Below are positions 49,368-58,277 of a DNA stretch of 64,000 nt, piece by piece. Where the stretch lies: assembly GCF_021166475.1 (NCBI RefSeq), contig NZ_JAJOYS010000001.1, forward strand, positions 558,001 through 622,000, in the 5' to 3' direction. Position 1 is the first letter of the stretch; every line of letters begins with the position of its first letter. The position numbers were made by a program, and so were the translations under genes. The notes beneath the pieces were generated by a model. That model did no database searches. It was not told the DNA's origin and worked only from the letters and a program-made list of their open reading frames with translations. The stretch is from Pelagibacterium xiamenense (GTDB lineage: Bacteria > Pseudomonadota > Alphaproteobacteria > Rhizobiales > Devosiaceae).

Positions 49368-49421
49368 ATTTGGCAGAGTGGCGGGTTCATTGCAAGAGCC
49401 GCCACGGCCGCCCCGGTCGGG

Positions 49422-50318
49422 CTACCACCCGTCCCAATTCAGGCCTCCGCCGCCTCCGCCGTGATTGTTGCCGCCGCCACGACCATTCCCGCCGCCACGG
49501 CCATTCCCGCCACCACGGTTATTTCCGCCACCGCCGCCATTATCACGGCCGAAATTGTTGGTGATCCCGCCGCCCTGGCCGTTGCCATTGCCCCAGCTGT
49601 TATTTTCCTCGTTACAGTTGTTGCCCTGGCCGCGGCCGCCGCTATAGCCGGCACAGACGTCCACTCCTTCACCGTCCGGATCAACGCCGACACCGACATC
49701 AACGCCGTCGTCGTCGAGGTCGATATCAACATCAATCAGGCTATCGGCCTCACAACCGTCGCTTTCAAACCGCGGGATATGGATCGACCGTTGGTAGAGC
49801 GGCACATCGGCCTGGAAGACGTAACTGAACATCGGGCTGTAGTCGTACCAGCCTTCGGCAACCACCACGCATCTGTCGGCAGCGAGCTCGGCCATGTCGC
49901 CGGGCAGGTCGATCGACGTGCCTCTTGCCAGGGCCGCAACGCCATTGTTTGCGACGCTTTCGGTAACCTCTGCGTCGCCATCGTCGTCAACCGCCACAAT
50001 GGAAATCCGCATCGGCGTCGCTGCGGCGGAGTAGGGCTGCATGAGCGCTGTGCTCGCCTCGAAATAGCCCTCGATATCCTCGTTTGTGATTTCGCCGAGC
50101 TTGTCCTGGGCGACGAGATCGCCCAGCGTTCCGGCCAGGTGAGTGAGCTTGCGGTCGGCCATGAGCCCCTGTGTCACGTCGACGGCCCCAAGATAGGCCA
50201 GCAGCATGATCGGGACGATCAACGCAAACTCGACGGCAGCCATGCCCTGTTCGGATCGCGTGAACCGGCGCGTGGGGGAAACTGCGGGCAAAACGCGTGT
50301 GCTGTGTGCAGGAAACAT
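49422..50318 (-). CDS. TadG-like pilus assembly protein with Gly/Asn-rich tail
   Basis: This 298-residue protein has a TadE/TadG-type hydrophobic segment near residues 26-45 (GMAAVEFALIVPIMLLAYLG), like pseudopilins processed by the Tad peptidase. Residues 192-226 are acidic (DVDIDLDDDGVDV), and 227-298 are a glycine/asparagine/arginine low-complexity tail. Such a tail is not typical of TadG. It overlaps the tadE gene by one base and probably belongs to its operon. Confidence 0.72.
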   Translation of the reverse strand: MFPAHSTRVLPAVSPTRRFTRSEQGMAAVEFALIVPIMLLAYLGAVDVTQGLMADRKLTHLAGTLGDLVAQDKLGEITNEDIEGYFEASTALMQPYSAAATPMRISIVAVDDDGDAEVTESVANNGVAALARGTSIDLPGDMAELAADRCVVVAEGWYDYSPMFSYVFQADVPLYQRSIHIPRFESDGCEADSLIDVDIDLDDDGVDVGVGVDPDGEGVDVCAGYSGGRGQGNNCNEENNSWGNGNGQGGGITNNFGRDNGGGGGNNRGGGNGRGGGNGRGGGNNHGGGGGGLNWDGW

Positions 50319-50860
50319 CAGAATGGCTCGTTACGGAAGACCCGGACCGCCGAGAGTAGGCGTTTTCCGTCAGGCGTCAGCCCGACCATCAAACCGGGTA
50401 TGTTGAGAATTGTCGGCCACTTGTAATAGGCCTCTATTTTCATGACCGATGAGCCCGCACCCACATCGTAGGTTTCGGGCCCGGACAGATCGCCGGTGTT
50501 GGGGTCCATCGGGTTTTCCGCGGAGTAGTCGGAAAAATCGGAAATTGGTGTGACGGTGAGGTGGATCTCGTCGCAATCGAAGATGCCGTAAAGGCGGTCA
50601 CAAACCTCGCTGCGGAACCCATCCGCGCCCAGAGGCTGCGCCTGACCGGTCCGTACGATGCGCGAGGTGTCCTGGACCGCGGAATCGAGCGCCTGGCCGG
50701 CAAAGTAGACCACAGCGGTTTCCATCGTCGCACCGATGAGCGCGAAGAAGATCGGGCCGAGAATGGCGAATTCCACTGCGGTTGCGCCGCTGGTCGCCAT
50801 GCCGAAACGCCGGCGAAGGCGGTCTATTGCTTTTAAATATTTGCCTATACGGGTCAGCAT
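50318..50860 (-). CDS. tadE: TadE-like pilus assembly protein
   Basis: This protein of about 180 residues has the TadE pseudopilin segment ATSGATAVEFAILGPIFFAL near residues 20-40 and a C-terminal globular part. TadE is a minor pilin needed for Flp pilus assembly. The ATG at 50860 is chosen; a GTG 24 bases upstream is possible, and neither has a strong ribosome-binding site. Confidence 0.8.
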   Translation of the reverse strand: MLTRIGKYLKAIDRLRRRFGMATSGATAVEFAILGPIFFALIGATMETAVVYFAGQALDSAVQDTSRIVRTGQAQPLGADGFRSEVCDRLYGIFDCDEIHLTVTPISDFSDYSAENPMDPNTGDLSGPETYDVGAGSSVMKIEAYYKWPTILNIPGLMVGLTPDGKRLLSAVRVFRNEPF

Positions 50861-50981
50861 CCAAGTGTCCGCAAGTGTGTCCACGTATCAATAGTGGTGC
50901 ACACTACGGGCAAGACACCTAATTGGTGGTTATTGAATTGGGCCGACTTTGCGCAAAATGGATAGCTGCGTGAACGAAAGG

Positions 50982-51443
50982 TTAACGCGCAGCCGACGTT
51001 ACCATCTGGCTGCCACCGATCACGGTAGAGGTATAGGAGGGATCGTCCCCCAGCGCGATGGTGGGCTGGCAGTCGGGCGCGCAGGCGAGCGACGTGCGCT
51101 GGGCGCCCTGGAAAACGGTGAGGGTATCGGACTGCAGCTGGGTCACCTCGACGATCGTATCGGCAATCGGTTCGCCTGCCGCGTCGAGAATGATGAGATT
51201 GGTGCGCCCGAAGCTCTTGCCCGTAAGGACCAGCGTTTGCGGATCCTGAATGGTGACATCGGCCACGGCCGGGTTTCCAATGATGACGGTCGCCGCAGGC
51301 GCGTTGATGCGCAGGACCCGCGCCATATTGGTGTTGACGTTGACCACGACGCCGTCGTCGGCGGCCACACCGCTTCCCGCGTGCAGAGCCGCGAGACCGA
51401 AAAGACCGGCAGCAAGAACCGCGCTGCGAACGAAACCGGGCAT
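50982..51443 (-). CDS. Pilus assembly protein N-terminal domain protein
   Basis: This 153-residue exported protein has a signal peptide (to about residue 28) and a domain like the N-terminal part of CpaC secretins: VNVNTNMARVLRINAPAATVIIGNPAVADV and LVLTGKSFGRTNLIIL. It probably acts in the periplasm with the secretin. It lies at the head of the minus-strand arm of the tad locus. Confidence 0.82.
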   Translation of the reverse strand: MPGFVRSAVLAAGLFGLAALHAGSGVAADDGVVVNVNTNMARVLRINAPAATVIIGNPAVADVTIQDPQTLVLTGKSFGRTNLIILDAAGEPIADTIVEVTQLQSDTLTVFQGAQRTSLACAPDCQPTIALGDDPSYTSTVIGGSQMVTSAAR

Positions 51444-51794
51444 GGCAAACTTCCCAACTCTCAGAACTATGGTTACCCGAGAATGGCCGGGAATGGTTTA
51501 TATTTGGCAAATACAGGGCAAGGTTCGGTCGCAGAAGCACTGGCGATGGTTTTGCGCACCGATGCCCGGCGCCGGAAAGACCCCGTCTTCCACGGCGTTC
51601 GCTGCCAATACTTAAATTTTGATGCGAAGCGGTAACTAATTAAAAAGTATAGAAAATACGCGTCCGAACATCGGGCTTCCGCGCAAGCAGATTAACTTAT
51701 TTTCAACAGCTCAAGACTAGCTTGGCGCCAAGTTCGATGTGTGACGCGTCGGACGGATGTCGTCACCTAGTGGACGCAGAACAAGGAGCTAGAC
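51444..51794. promoter_or_regulatory. Divergent tad promoter region
   Basis: This 351-bp AT-richer region separates the N-domain gene from the first pilin and must hold promoters for both arms. TTAA-N7-TCAAC at 51692-51707 fits the CtrA consensus TTAA-N7-TTAAC except for one base; CtrA is known to control pilin genes in Caulobacter. AAGGAG precedes the pilin ATG. No gene is seen. Confidence 0.55.
51692..51707. promoter_or_regulatory. Putative CtrA box
   Basis: TTAA (51692-51695), seven bases, then TCAAC (51703-51707) matches the CtrA recognition pattern with one difference and lies about 90 bp upstream of the first flp pilin. Confidence 0.45.
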
Positions 51795-52013
51795 ATGAAC
51801 CTCTTCACCAAGTTTGCCAAGGACGAATCCGGCGCCACGGCAATCGAATACGGTCTTATCGCGGCCCTGATGGCCGTTGTTGTTATTGCGGCGATCGGTT
51901 TCCTCGGTCAGCCGCTTCAGGACGCCTTCTCCGGCATCGGTGACACGCTCACCGCCAATACGCCGGGCAGCGATGCATCCCCGACCCCGACCCCGACGCC
52001 CGATCCTGAATAA
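51795..52013 (+). CDS. flp: Flp-type pilin (major)
   Basis: This 72-residue prepilin has the Flp motif GATAIEYGLIAAL, with cleavage expected after the Gly at the ESG-ATA boundary, and a hydrophobic pilin core. The tail is Pro/Thr/Asp-rich (SPTPTPTPDPE). AAGGAGC six bases before the ATG at 51795 supports the start. It forms the Tad pilus fibre. Confidence 0.93.
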   Translation: MNLFTKFAKDESGATAIEYGLIAALMAVVVIAAIGFLGQPLQDAFSGIGDTLTANTPGSDASPTPTPTPDPE

Positions 52014-52034
52014 AGTCGTCAGAAGAATTTTTGA

Positions 52035-52060
52035 GAAAGGGGCCGTTCGGCCCCTTTCTT
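52035..52060 (+). terminator. Terminator or attenuator after the first pilin
   Basis: GAAAGGGGCC (52035-52044) and GGCCCCTTTC (52049-52058) are a perfect 10-bp stem with a GTTC loop, then TT. It lies just after the first pilin stop and before the second pilin, so it may let only part of transcription continue into the assembly genes. Confidence 0.75.
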
Positions 52061-52123
52061 GTCATTGCCGTTGCCGTAATATGCAACACGCATGTATCCG
52101 GTGAAATGGGGCGGGGGGCGTAT

Positions 52124-52300
52124 ATGAAAAAGTCAGCAGCATCATTCATCCGCTGCAGCAGCGGCGCAACAGCCATCGAGTATGGCTTGATCTGTGCACT
52201 TCTCGCGGTCGTGATTATTGTCGCCGTTGGATTTTTGAATGGGCCGACGCAGGGCCTATTCTCAAGCGCCGTTTCCGGCTTCAGCGACATCGAATTCTAG
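52124..52300 (+). CDS. flp: Second Flp-type pilin
   Basis: This 58-residue prepilin shares the GATAIEYGLI motif and hydrophobic core (LLAVVIIVAVGFL) with the first pilin but ends SAVSGFSDIEF. The ATG at 52124 is chosen because the upstream frame is not pilin-like. Two different pilins in tandem suggest a major and a minor form. Confidence 0.88.
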   Translation: MKKSAASFIRCSSGATAIEYGLICALLAVVIIVAVGFLNGPTQGLFSSAVSGFSDIEF

Positions 52301-52321
52301 CGCCGCCGGGACCGTATATTC

Positions 52322-52822
52322 ATGACGTTCGTAGCAACATTCGTATTCCCCGCCTTTATGCTCGCTGCGGCAATCTCCGACCTGCTTACGATGCGCATCC
52401 CGAACTGGATGGTTTTGGCGCTCGCCGCAGCATTCCCAGTCATTGGCCTCGCCATCGGCCTGCCACTCGAGACGATGCTGGTGCATTGTCTTGTCGCCAC
52501 TGGCTTTCTCGTCGTTGCGTTCGGCATGTTCGCCGCAGGATGGATCGGCGGTGGTGATGCCAAGTTATCTGCCGCCACCGCCTTGTGGCTGGGCCTCGGA
52601 GCGTGGCTGCCGTACCTGCTCTATAGCGCGGTTGCCGGGGGCGTCCTGACAATCACGATGCTCATCCTGCGCCGCTTCGCCTTGCCCCCGAGCCTCGCCG
52701 GTGTGCCATGGGTCGCGCGTCTGCACGACCGGGTCACGGGAATACCCTATGGGATTGCCTTGGCAATTGGCGGGCTGTTGGCGTACCCCCAATCGGCTGT
52801 CTTCTTGCTGCTTGCCTCCTGA
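52322..52822 (+). CDS. cpaA: Prepilin peptidase CpaA
   Basis: This 166-residue membrane aspartic protease cleaves Flp prepilins and pseudopilins. The two catalytic Asp motifs are AISDLLTMRIPN and WIGGGDAKLSA. It has six hydrophobic segments. It follows the pilins closely. Confidence 0.92.
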   Translation: MTFVATFVFPAFMLAAAISDLLTMRIPNWMVLALAAAFPVIGLAIGLPLETMLVHCLVATGFLVVAFGMFAAGWIGGGDAKLSAATALWLGLGAWLPYLLYSAVAGGVLTITMLILRRFALPPSLAGVPWVARLHDRVTGIPYGIALAIGGLLAYPQSAVFLLLAS

Positions 52823-53117
52823 AGCGGGTGAATAACGTCCAAGTGCTTCCGCCTGGGGCGGAAGTTGTATCGGTCTCGGGACGCAATGCAGTCGGCCGTT
52901 TCGACCCATACAACTTTAAACGCTTAATTAACCTTCACAAAAAAGCTCCGGTTAACCAAGTTTTGACCCTTTGCCGGCCATAGTGCCGGCTGCCTGATCA
53001 TGCCTTTGCGCTCTGCGCGTCCGGGCCGGTCGGCGCATAAAGGGGGCGAGGGGAGAACCCTTCGTTCGCGACCCGCGGGGCGCGTTGTGCGCGCGTCGCG
53101 TAATGCGGAGTTTGAAC
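52823..53117. promoter_or_regulatory. cpaA-cpaB intergenic region
   Basis: This 295-bp region has a hairpin CTTCCGCC-TGG-GGCGGAAG (52846-52864) that may terminate the pilin/cpaA transcript. Two TTAACC motifs (52928-52933 and 52952-52957) resemble CtrA half-sites. A GCGAC...GTCGC hairpin with an inner CGCG stem (53068-53099) lies in the cpaB leader. GGAG precedes the cpaB ATG. No gene is seen. Confidence 0.5.
52846..52864 (+). terminator. Hairpin after cpaA
   Basis: CTTCCGCC (52846-52853) and GGCGGAAG (52857-52864) form a perfect 8-bp stem with a TGG loop. It may separate cpaA from cpaB. No clear T-run follows. Confidence 0.6.
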
Positions 53118-54077
53118 ATGAAACCGGCGCGTATTCTGCTGATTGTTGTCGCCCTTGTGGCCGGAGGACTGGCCGCCTTCCTCGCAACGCGTGGCGGTGA
53201 CCCCGAACCACAGACGGTCGAAGTCACAGAAGTGCAGCAGGAGCCGCGGGTACAGGTGCTCGTCGCGCGCAGCGCGATTGGTCTGGGACAGCGGGTCGCA
53301 GCTGACGACGTTCAATGGCAGGATTGGCCCGAAGGGGCCGTAAGGCCGGAATATGTTACACGCACCGCGGTTCCCGATGCGCCCGAACTGCTGACCGGCG
53401 CTGTCGCGCGTTTTGAAATTTTCGCAGGCGAGCCCATCCGGGAGGCCAAGCTTGTCAATTCGGACCGTGGCTACATGTCCGCGATCATTCCCGAGGGCAT
53501 GCGGGCGGTCTCCGTACCGGTTACCCCGGAATCCGCTTCGGGCGGCTTCATAACCCCCAATGATCGAGTGGATGTGGTCCTGACGCGTTCGGGATCGCGC
53601 TATTCCGAAACGATCCTCAACAATGTCCGGGTACTCGCAATCGGCGCGCGGCTCGGCGAACTGGGAGAAACCGGCGGTGGCGAAGACCCTGACGAACCCG
53701 CCGGGCAGCGCTTTGCCAAGGACGATATTGCAACCCTCGAGCTGACGCCGCATCAGGCCGAAGTGCTTCTGAATGCAACCTCGGCGGGCCGGCTTGCGCT
53801 CGTCCTGCGTTCGGTGGCCGATTTCAACGACCCGGCCACGGGCCTGGCGACCCCTGGATCGGCACAGGCCCAGGCCATCAAGCTGATCCGCCACGGCAAT
53901 GAGCAGTCGGTGGTCTCCACCGTCGTCAGCCAGCCGACCCAGACCGCGCAGGCGGAACCGGCCGAGACGGCCAGCGAGCCATGGCCGTACTACGACGTAT
54001 TCCTCGATTCCATCAGCCCCTCCGGACCCGAAGCCCCCGATGCAGGGGACGCCGGGGCCGAGGCGGGTTCACAATAG
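53118..54077 (+). CDS. cpaB: Pilus assembly protein CpaB (RcpC)
   Basis: This 319-residue periplasmic protein has an N-terminal anchor (ILLIVVALVAGGLAAFLA) and the SAF/RcpC pattern (VLVARSAIGLGQRVAADDVQW, RAVSVPVTPESASGGFITPNDRVDVV). It helps the secretin assemble. The ATG at 53118 follows GGAG. Confidence 0.92.
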   Translation: MKPARILLIVVALVAGGLAAFLATRGGDPEPQTVEVTEVQQEPRVQVLVARSAIGLGQRVAADDVQWQDWPEGAVRPEYVTRTAVPDAPELLTGAVARFEIFAGEPIREAKLVNSDRGYMSAIIPEGMRAVSVPVTPESASGGFITPNDRVDVVLTRSGSRYSETILNNVRVLAIGARLGELGETGGGEDPDEPAGQRFAKDDIATLELTPHQAEVLLNATSAGRLALVLRSVADFNDPATGLATPGSAQAQAIKLIRHGNEQSVVSTVVSQPTQTAQAEPAETASEPWPYYDVFLDSISPSGPEAPDAGDAGAEAGSQ

Positions 54078-54090
54078 GCGGGACGTACCG

Positions 54091-55467
54091 ATGAAGACGC
54101 TTATCAACCTCCCGTTTGCCAATCGCCGCACCTTTGAGAAGGTTGCCGTAGCGCTGGCACTCGCGTGCGCCGCGCTGACGACCGTCCCGGCGATGGCGGC
54201 GTCACCTCACCTGCGAATCGCCAGTAGCGAGATCGGGCGCACGCAACATATCGAAGTGGGGGTCAACAAGTCCGTCATCGTCGATCTGCCCGTCGAGGCG
54301 GGTGAAGTCATCGTCTCCCAGCCCGGCGTCGCCAACGCGATCATGCGGACCCGGTCCCGCGCCATCATCCAGGGCATGGCGCCCGGCGAAACCAATATCT
54401 TCTTCCTCGATCCCGCCGGCGCCGGCATCGCCGTGATCGAAATTTCCGTCGCCCAGGATTCGACCGGGCTTGCCGCGACCATCAATCGGCTCATCCCCGG
54501 CGCCCGGGTTTCGGTGGAGTCGCTGGCCGATTCGGTCGTGCTTTCGGGCAACGTCAATTCGGGTGCCGACCTTGAGAAGGCCATCGAAATTGCGTCTCAA
54601 TACGTTGGCGGGGCCGGTGTCACCAGCGTTATCGAAGTCGCCGGCGGTCAGCAGATTGCCCTCAAGGTCACCGTCGCCGAAATACAGCGCGAAACCGCGC
54701 GCCAGCTGGGCATCGATCTGTCCGCGTCGGTTGCGATGAGCTCGAGCCAGATCGGCCTTGCGGGCCCGACCTCCTCGGTGGACGCCGGCGCCGGAAACTA
54801 CAGTTTCGGCCTGTCGGTGCCCAATGTCGAGATCGAGGCCGCCTTGCGCGCACTCGAATCCCAGAACGCGGTCCGGCTTCTGGCCGAACCCGTCCTGACG
54901 GCGATGTCGGGCCAGGAAGCCACGTTCCATGTCGGGGGTGAGTTCCCGGTCGAGACCCGTGACGCCGACGGCAATCCCACCGTCACTTACAAGCCCTATG
55001 GCATTCAGCTGGCCTTCACGCCCACAGTGCAATCCAACGGACAGGTCGGGCTGGTGCTCGATACCGAAGTCTCCGAGCCGCAGCTGGACAACACCCTCAA
55101 TATCCGCAGCGCGACGACGTCGGTCGAACTGGGGACCAATCAGACGCTGGCCATCGCCGGGCTGATCGACGAGCGCATGCGCCGCCAGCTCTCTTCGCTG
55201 CCCGGACTGGGCAACATCCCGATCCTCGGGGCGCTGTTCCGGTCCTACGAGTATGTCTCCGAGCAAACCGAACTGGTGATCCTCGTCACCCCGATGATCG
55301 CGCAGCCCACGCCGTCTTATGCCCGGGCCCCGTTGCCGACCGATACCTATCAGCCCGCCTCGGACGCCGAGTCGATGTTCCTGGGCCGCATGGAAAGCCT
55401 TTACGGCGTCACCGGCGGCGGCGGCGCCGGTGAGTTCCGCGGCTCGGTCGGCTTTGTGCTCGACTAA
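54091..55467 (+). CDS. cpaC: Secretin CpaC (RcpA)
   Basis: This 458-residue outer-membrane secretin forms the exit pore of the Tad pilus. It has a signal peptide (to about residue 36), an N-terminal pilus-assembly domain (VGVNKSVIVDLPVEAGEVIVSQP), a BON-like part and the secretin core (LVILVTPMIAQPT). It starts 13 bases after cpaB. Confidence 0.93.
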   Translation: MKTLINLPFANRRTFEKVAVALALACAALTTVPAMAASPHLRIASSEIGRTQHIEVGVNKSVIVDLPVEAGEVIVSQPGVANAIMRTRSRAIIQGMAPGETNIFFLDPAGAGIAVIEISVAQDSTGLAATINRLIPGARVSVESLADSVVLSGNVNSGADLEKAIEIASQYVGGAGVTSVIEVAGGQQIALKVTVAEIQRETARQLGIDLSASVAMSSSQIGLAGPTSSVDAGAGNYSFGLSVPNVEIEAALRALESQNAVRLLAEPVLTAMSGQEATFHVGGEFPVETRDADGNPTVTYKPYGIQLAFTPTVQSNGQVGLVLDTEVSEPQLDNTLNIRSATTSVELGTNQTLAIAGLIDERMRRQLSSLPGLGNIPILGALFRSYEYVSEQTELVILVTPMIAQPTPSYARAPLPTDTYQPASDAESMFLGRMESLYGVTGGGGAGEFRGSVGFVLD

Positions 55468-55498
55468 ACGATAAGGCCCTCGAAGGGGTAAGGACACC

Positions 55499-56773
55499 AT
55501 GAGCGATTTCGACGGCGAGACCACACCGATGACGAGCCAGACCGATGCGCCCAGCGGCGCCCGGCTTATCCCGCGCATCACCATTCAGGCGTTTTGCGAA
55601 CACTCCCAGACTGCGCAGGTGATCGAGAGCGCGGCCCATGACCGGCGCATGTCCAAGGTGGCGCTCACCACGCACAATGGCGGTCTCGATGGCGCGGTGG
55701 AGACCTACAAGACCAATCCGACACCGAACCTCGTCATCGTCGAGACTTCGCTGGAGGCCGGCGCGATCCTCAATGCGCTCAGCCGTCTCGCCGAAGTGTG
55801 CGACGCCTCGACCCGCGTCATTGTCATCGGGCACGTCAACGACGTCGTGCTCTATCGCGAACTGATCCGCGCAGGCGTATCGGAATACCTGGTCATGCCG
55901 ACCACCACTCCGGTGCTCATCAGCGCGATTTCCGATTTGTTTGCCGGCGACGACGCGGCCCCGATCGGTCGGACGATCGGATTTTTTTCGGCCAAGGGCG
56001 GCGCGGGCGCGTCGACGGTCGCGCACAACACCGCCTGGGCGATGGCGCGCCAGTTCCGCCAGGACGTGCTGATACTCGACCTCGACCTTGCTTTCGGCAC
56101 TGCTGCGCTCGACTTCAACCAGGATCCGCCCCAGGGGATCGCCGATGCGGTCTATGCCAATGACAAGATGGATGCGGTGATGCTCGACAGGCTGATGAGC
56201 AAGGCCGCCAATCACATCAACCTGCTCGCCGCGCCTGCGGTTCTCGATCGCACCTACGACCTTTCCGAACGCAGCTTCGAGCAGATCATCGAACTGAGCC
56301 AGAAGCACGTGCCCATGGTCGTGATCGACATTCCGCACATGTGGACCGATTGGGTACGCCATACGCTCAGCGCTGTCGACGAGGTGGTGATCGTCGCCGA
56401 GCCCGACCTCGCCAATCTGCGCAATGCCAAGAACATCGTCGATACGATCAAGGCCGCCCGGCCCGCCGAGACCGATCCGGTGCTCGTGATCAACAAGGCC
56501 GGCATTGCCAAGCGGCCGGAGATCCCGGCGGCTGAATTTGCATCTTCGATCGAATGCCGGCTGGCGGGTGAAGTGGCCTTCGATCCCGGCCTGTTCGGAA
56601 CCGCGGCCAACAACGGTCAGATGATCGCGGAGGTTTCGGCATCCCACAAGCTCAACGACGTGTTCAAGGCGATCAGCCAGCAGGTGACCGGGCGCAGCCA
56701 GGGTGCGCAGTCCGGCAAGCCGGGCGTTCTGCGTCTTCCTGACCTCTTCAAAAAGCTCAAGCGCGCCTCCTAG
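55499..56773 (+). CDS. cpaE: CpaE-like pilus assembly ATPase
   Basis: This 424-residue protein has a receiver-like N-terminal part and a MinD/ParA-type ATPase domain with the deviant Walker A SAKGGAGAST near residue 165. CpaE localises the Tad machine at the pole. AAGGA precedes the ATG. Confidence 0.92.
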   Translation: MSDFDGETTPMTSQTDAPSGARLIPRITIQAFCEHSQTAQVIESAAHDRRMSKVALTTHNGGLDGAVETYKTNPTPNLVIVETSLEAGAILNALSRLAEVCDASTRVIVIGHVNDVVLYRELIRAGVSEYLVMPTTTPVLISAISDLFAGDDAAPIGRTIGFFSAKGGAGASTVAHNTAWAMARQFRQDVLILDLDLAFGTAALDFNQDPPQGIADAVYANDKMDAVMLDRLMSKAANHINLLAAPAVLDRTYDLSERSFEQIIELSQKHVPMVVIDIPHMWTDWVRHTLSAVDEVVIVAEPDLANLRNAKNIVDTIKAARPAETDPVLVINKAGIAKRPEIPAAEFASSIECRLAGEVAFDPGLFGTAANNGQMIAEVSASHKLNDVFKAISQQVTGRSQGAQSGKPGVLRLPDLFKKLKRAS

Positions 56774-56785
56774 GGGAAGTCTTTC

Positions 56786-58273
56786 ATGTTCGGCAAGCGT
56801 ACCAGTTTCGGTGGCAATACCCAGGCCGCGCCCGCGCCCCGGCGCGAGGCTCCTCCGAGCCCCGAACACCAGACCGAGCCGAGGACACCGCCGGCCGCCG
56901 AAGCGCCCCCGCCCCCGCCGCGCCCCGGACGGCAGGAGGTCATCGACGTCGGCAATGCGGGCGACGCCGGCGGGCGCGATAAGAACTATTTCCAGACCAA
57001 ATCCTCGATCTTCAACGCACTGATCGATTCCATCGATCTCTCGCAACTTGCGGCGATGGACCAGGACGCCGCGCGTGAGGAAATCCGCGATATCGTCGCC
57101 GAGATCATCGCGCTCAAGAATTTCGTGATGTCGATCTCCGAGCAGGAGGACCTGCTCGAGGACATCTGCAACGACGTTCTGGGTTATGGCCCGCTCGAGC
57201 CGCTTCTGGCGCGCGACGACATCGCCGACATCATGATCAACGGCTCGCAGAAGTGCTATATCGAAGTGGACGGCCGCGTGCGGCTCACCAATGTGCGCTT
57301 CCGCGACGACGCGCACCTGATGAACGTCTGCCAGCGCATCGTTTCCCAGGTCGGCCGCCGCGTCGACGAATCCTCGCCCATATGCGACGCGCGCCTCCCC
57401 GACGGTTCGCGCGTGAACGTCATTGCGCCGCCGCTCTCGATCGACGGCCCCGCGCTCACCATCCGTAAGTTCAAGAAGGACAAGCTGACGCTCAATCAGC
57501 TCGTCAAGTACGGATCGATCTCGCCGGAGGGCGCCGAAGTGCTGCGCGTGCTCGGCCGCGTACGGGCGAACGTCTTGATCTCGGGCGGTACCGGCTCGGG
57601 CAAGACGACGCTTCTGAACTGCCTTACCGGATTCATCGACCGCGACGAACGCGTGATCACCTGCGAGGACTCCGCGGAACTGCAACTCCAGCAGCCTCAC
57701 GTGGTGCGGTTGGAAACACGCCCGCCCAACCTCGAGGGCGAGGGCGAGATCACCATGCGCGAGCTGGTGAGGAACTGCCTGCGTATGCGTCCCGAGCGCA
57801 TCATCGTCGGTGAAGTGCGTGGCCCGGAGGCATTCGACCTCCTCCAGGCCATGAACACCGGCCACGACGGCTCGATGGGCACGCTCCACGCCAACTCGCC
57901 GCGCGAGGCGCTTTCGCGTCTGGAATCCATGATCACCATGGGCGGCTTCGCGCTGCCCTCGCGCACGATCCGCGAAATGATCGTCTCTTCGATCGATGTC
58001 ATCGTCCAGGCCGCGCGCCTGCGCGACGGCTCGCGCCGGATCACGCACATTTCCGAAGTGCTCGGAATGGAAGGCGATGTGATCGTCACCCAGGACGTCT
58101 TCCTTTACGACATCCTGGGCGAGGACGCCGGCGGCAACCTTCTGGGCCGTCACCGCTCGACCGGTATCACCAAGCCTCACTTCACCGAGAAGGCGCGCTA
58201 CTTCAACGAGGAAGCGGCTCTGGTCGACGCTCTCGAACGCGCCAATGTCGAACACAACGAGATGATCCGGTAA
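56786..58273 (+). CDS. cpaF: CpaF (TadA) secretion ATPase
   Basis: This 495-residue hexameric ATPase drives Tad pilus assembly. A proline-rich N-terminus (residues 12-50) is followed by the GspE-type core; Walker A is [13 protein letters not shown] near residue 270, and the His box [15 protein letters not shown] follows. It lies between cpaE and tadB. Confidence 0.95.
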   Translation: MFGKRTSFGGNTQAAPAPRREAPPSPEHQTEPRTPPAAEAPPPPPRPGRQEVIDVGNAGDAGGRDKNYFQTKSSIFNALIDSIDLSQLAAMDQDAAREEIRDIVAEIIALKNFVMSISEQEDLLEDICNDVLGYGPLEPLLARDDIADIMINGSQKCYIEVDGRVRLTNVRFRDDAHLMNVCQRIVSQVGRRVDESSPICDARLPDGSRVNVIAPPLSIDGPALTIRKFKKDKLTLNQLVKYGSISPEGAEVLRVLGRVRANVLISGGTGSGKTTLLNCLTGFIDRDERVITCEDSAELQLQQPHVVRLETRPPNLEGEGEITMRELVRNCLRMRPERIIVGEVRGPEAFDLLQAMNTGHDGSMGTLHANSPREALSRLESMITMGGFALPSRTIREMIVSSIDVIVQAARLRDGSRRITHISEVLGMEGDVIVTQDVFLYDILGEDAGGNLLGRHRSTGITKPHFTEKARYFNEEAALVDALERANVEHNEMIR

Positions 58274-58277
58274 ACCG

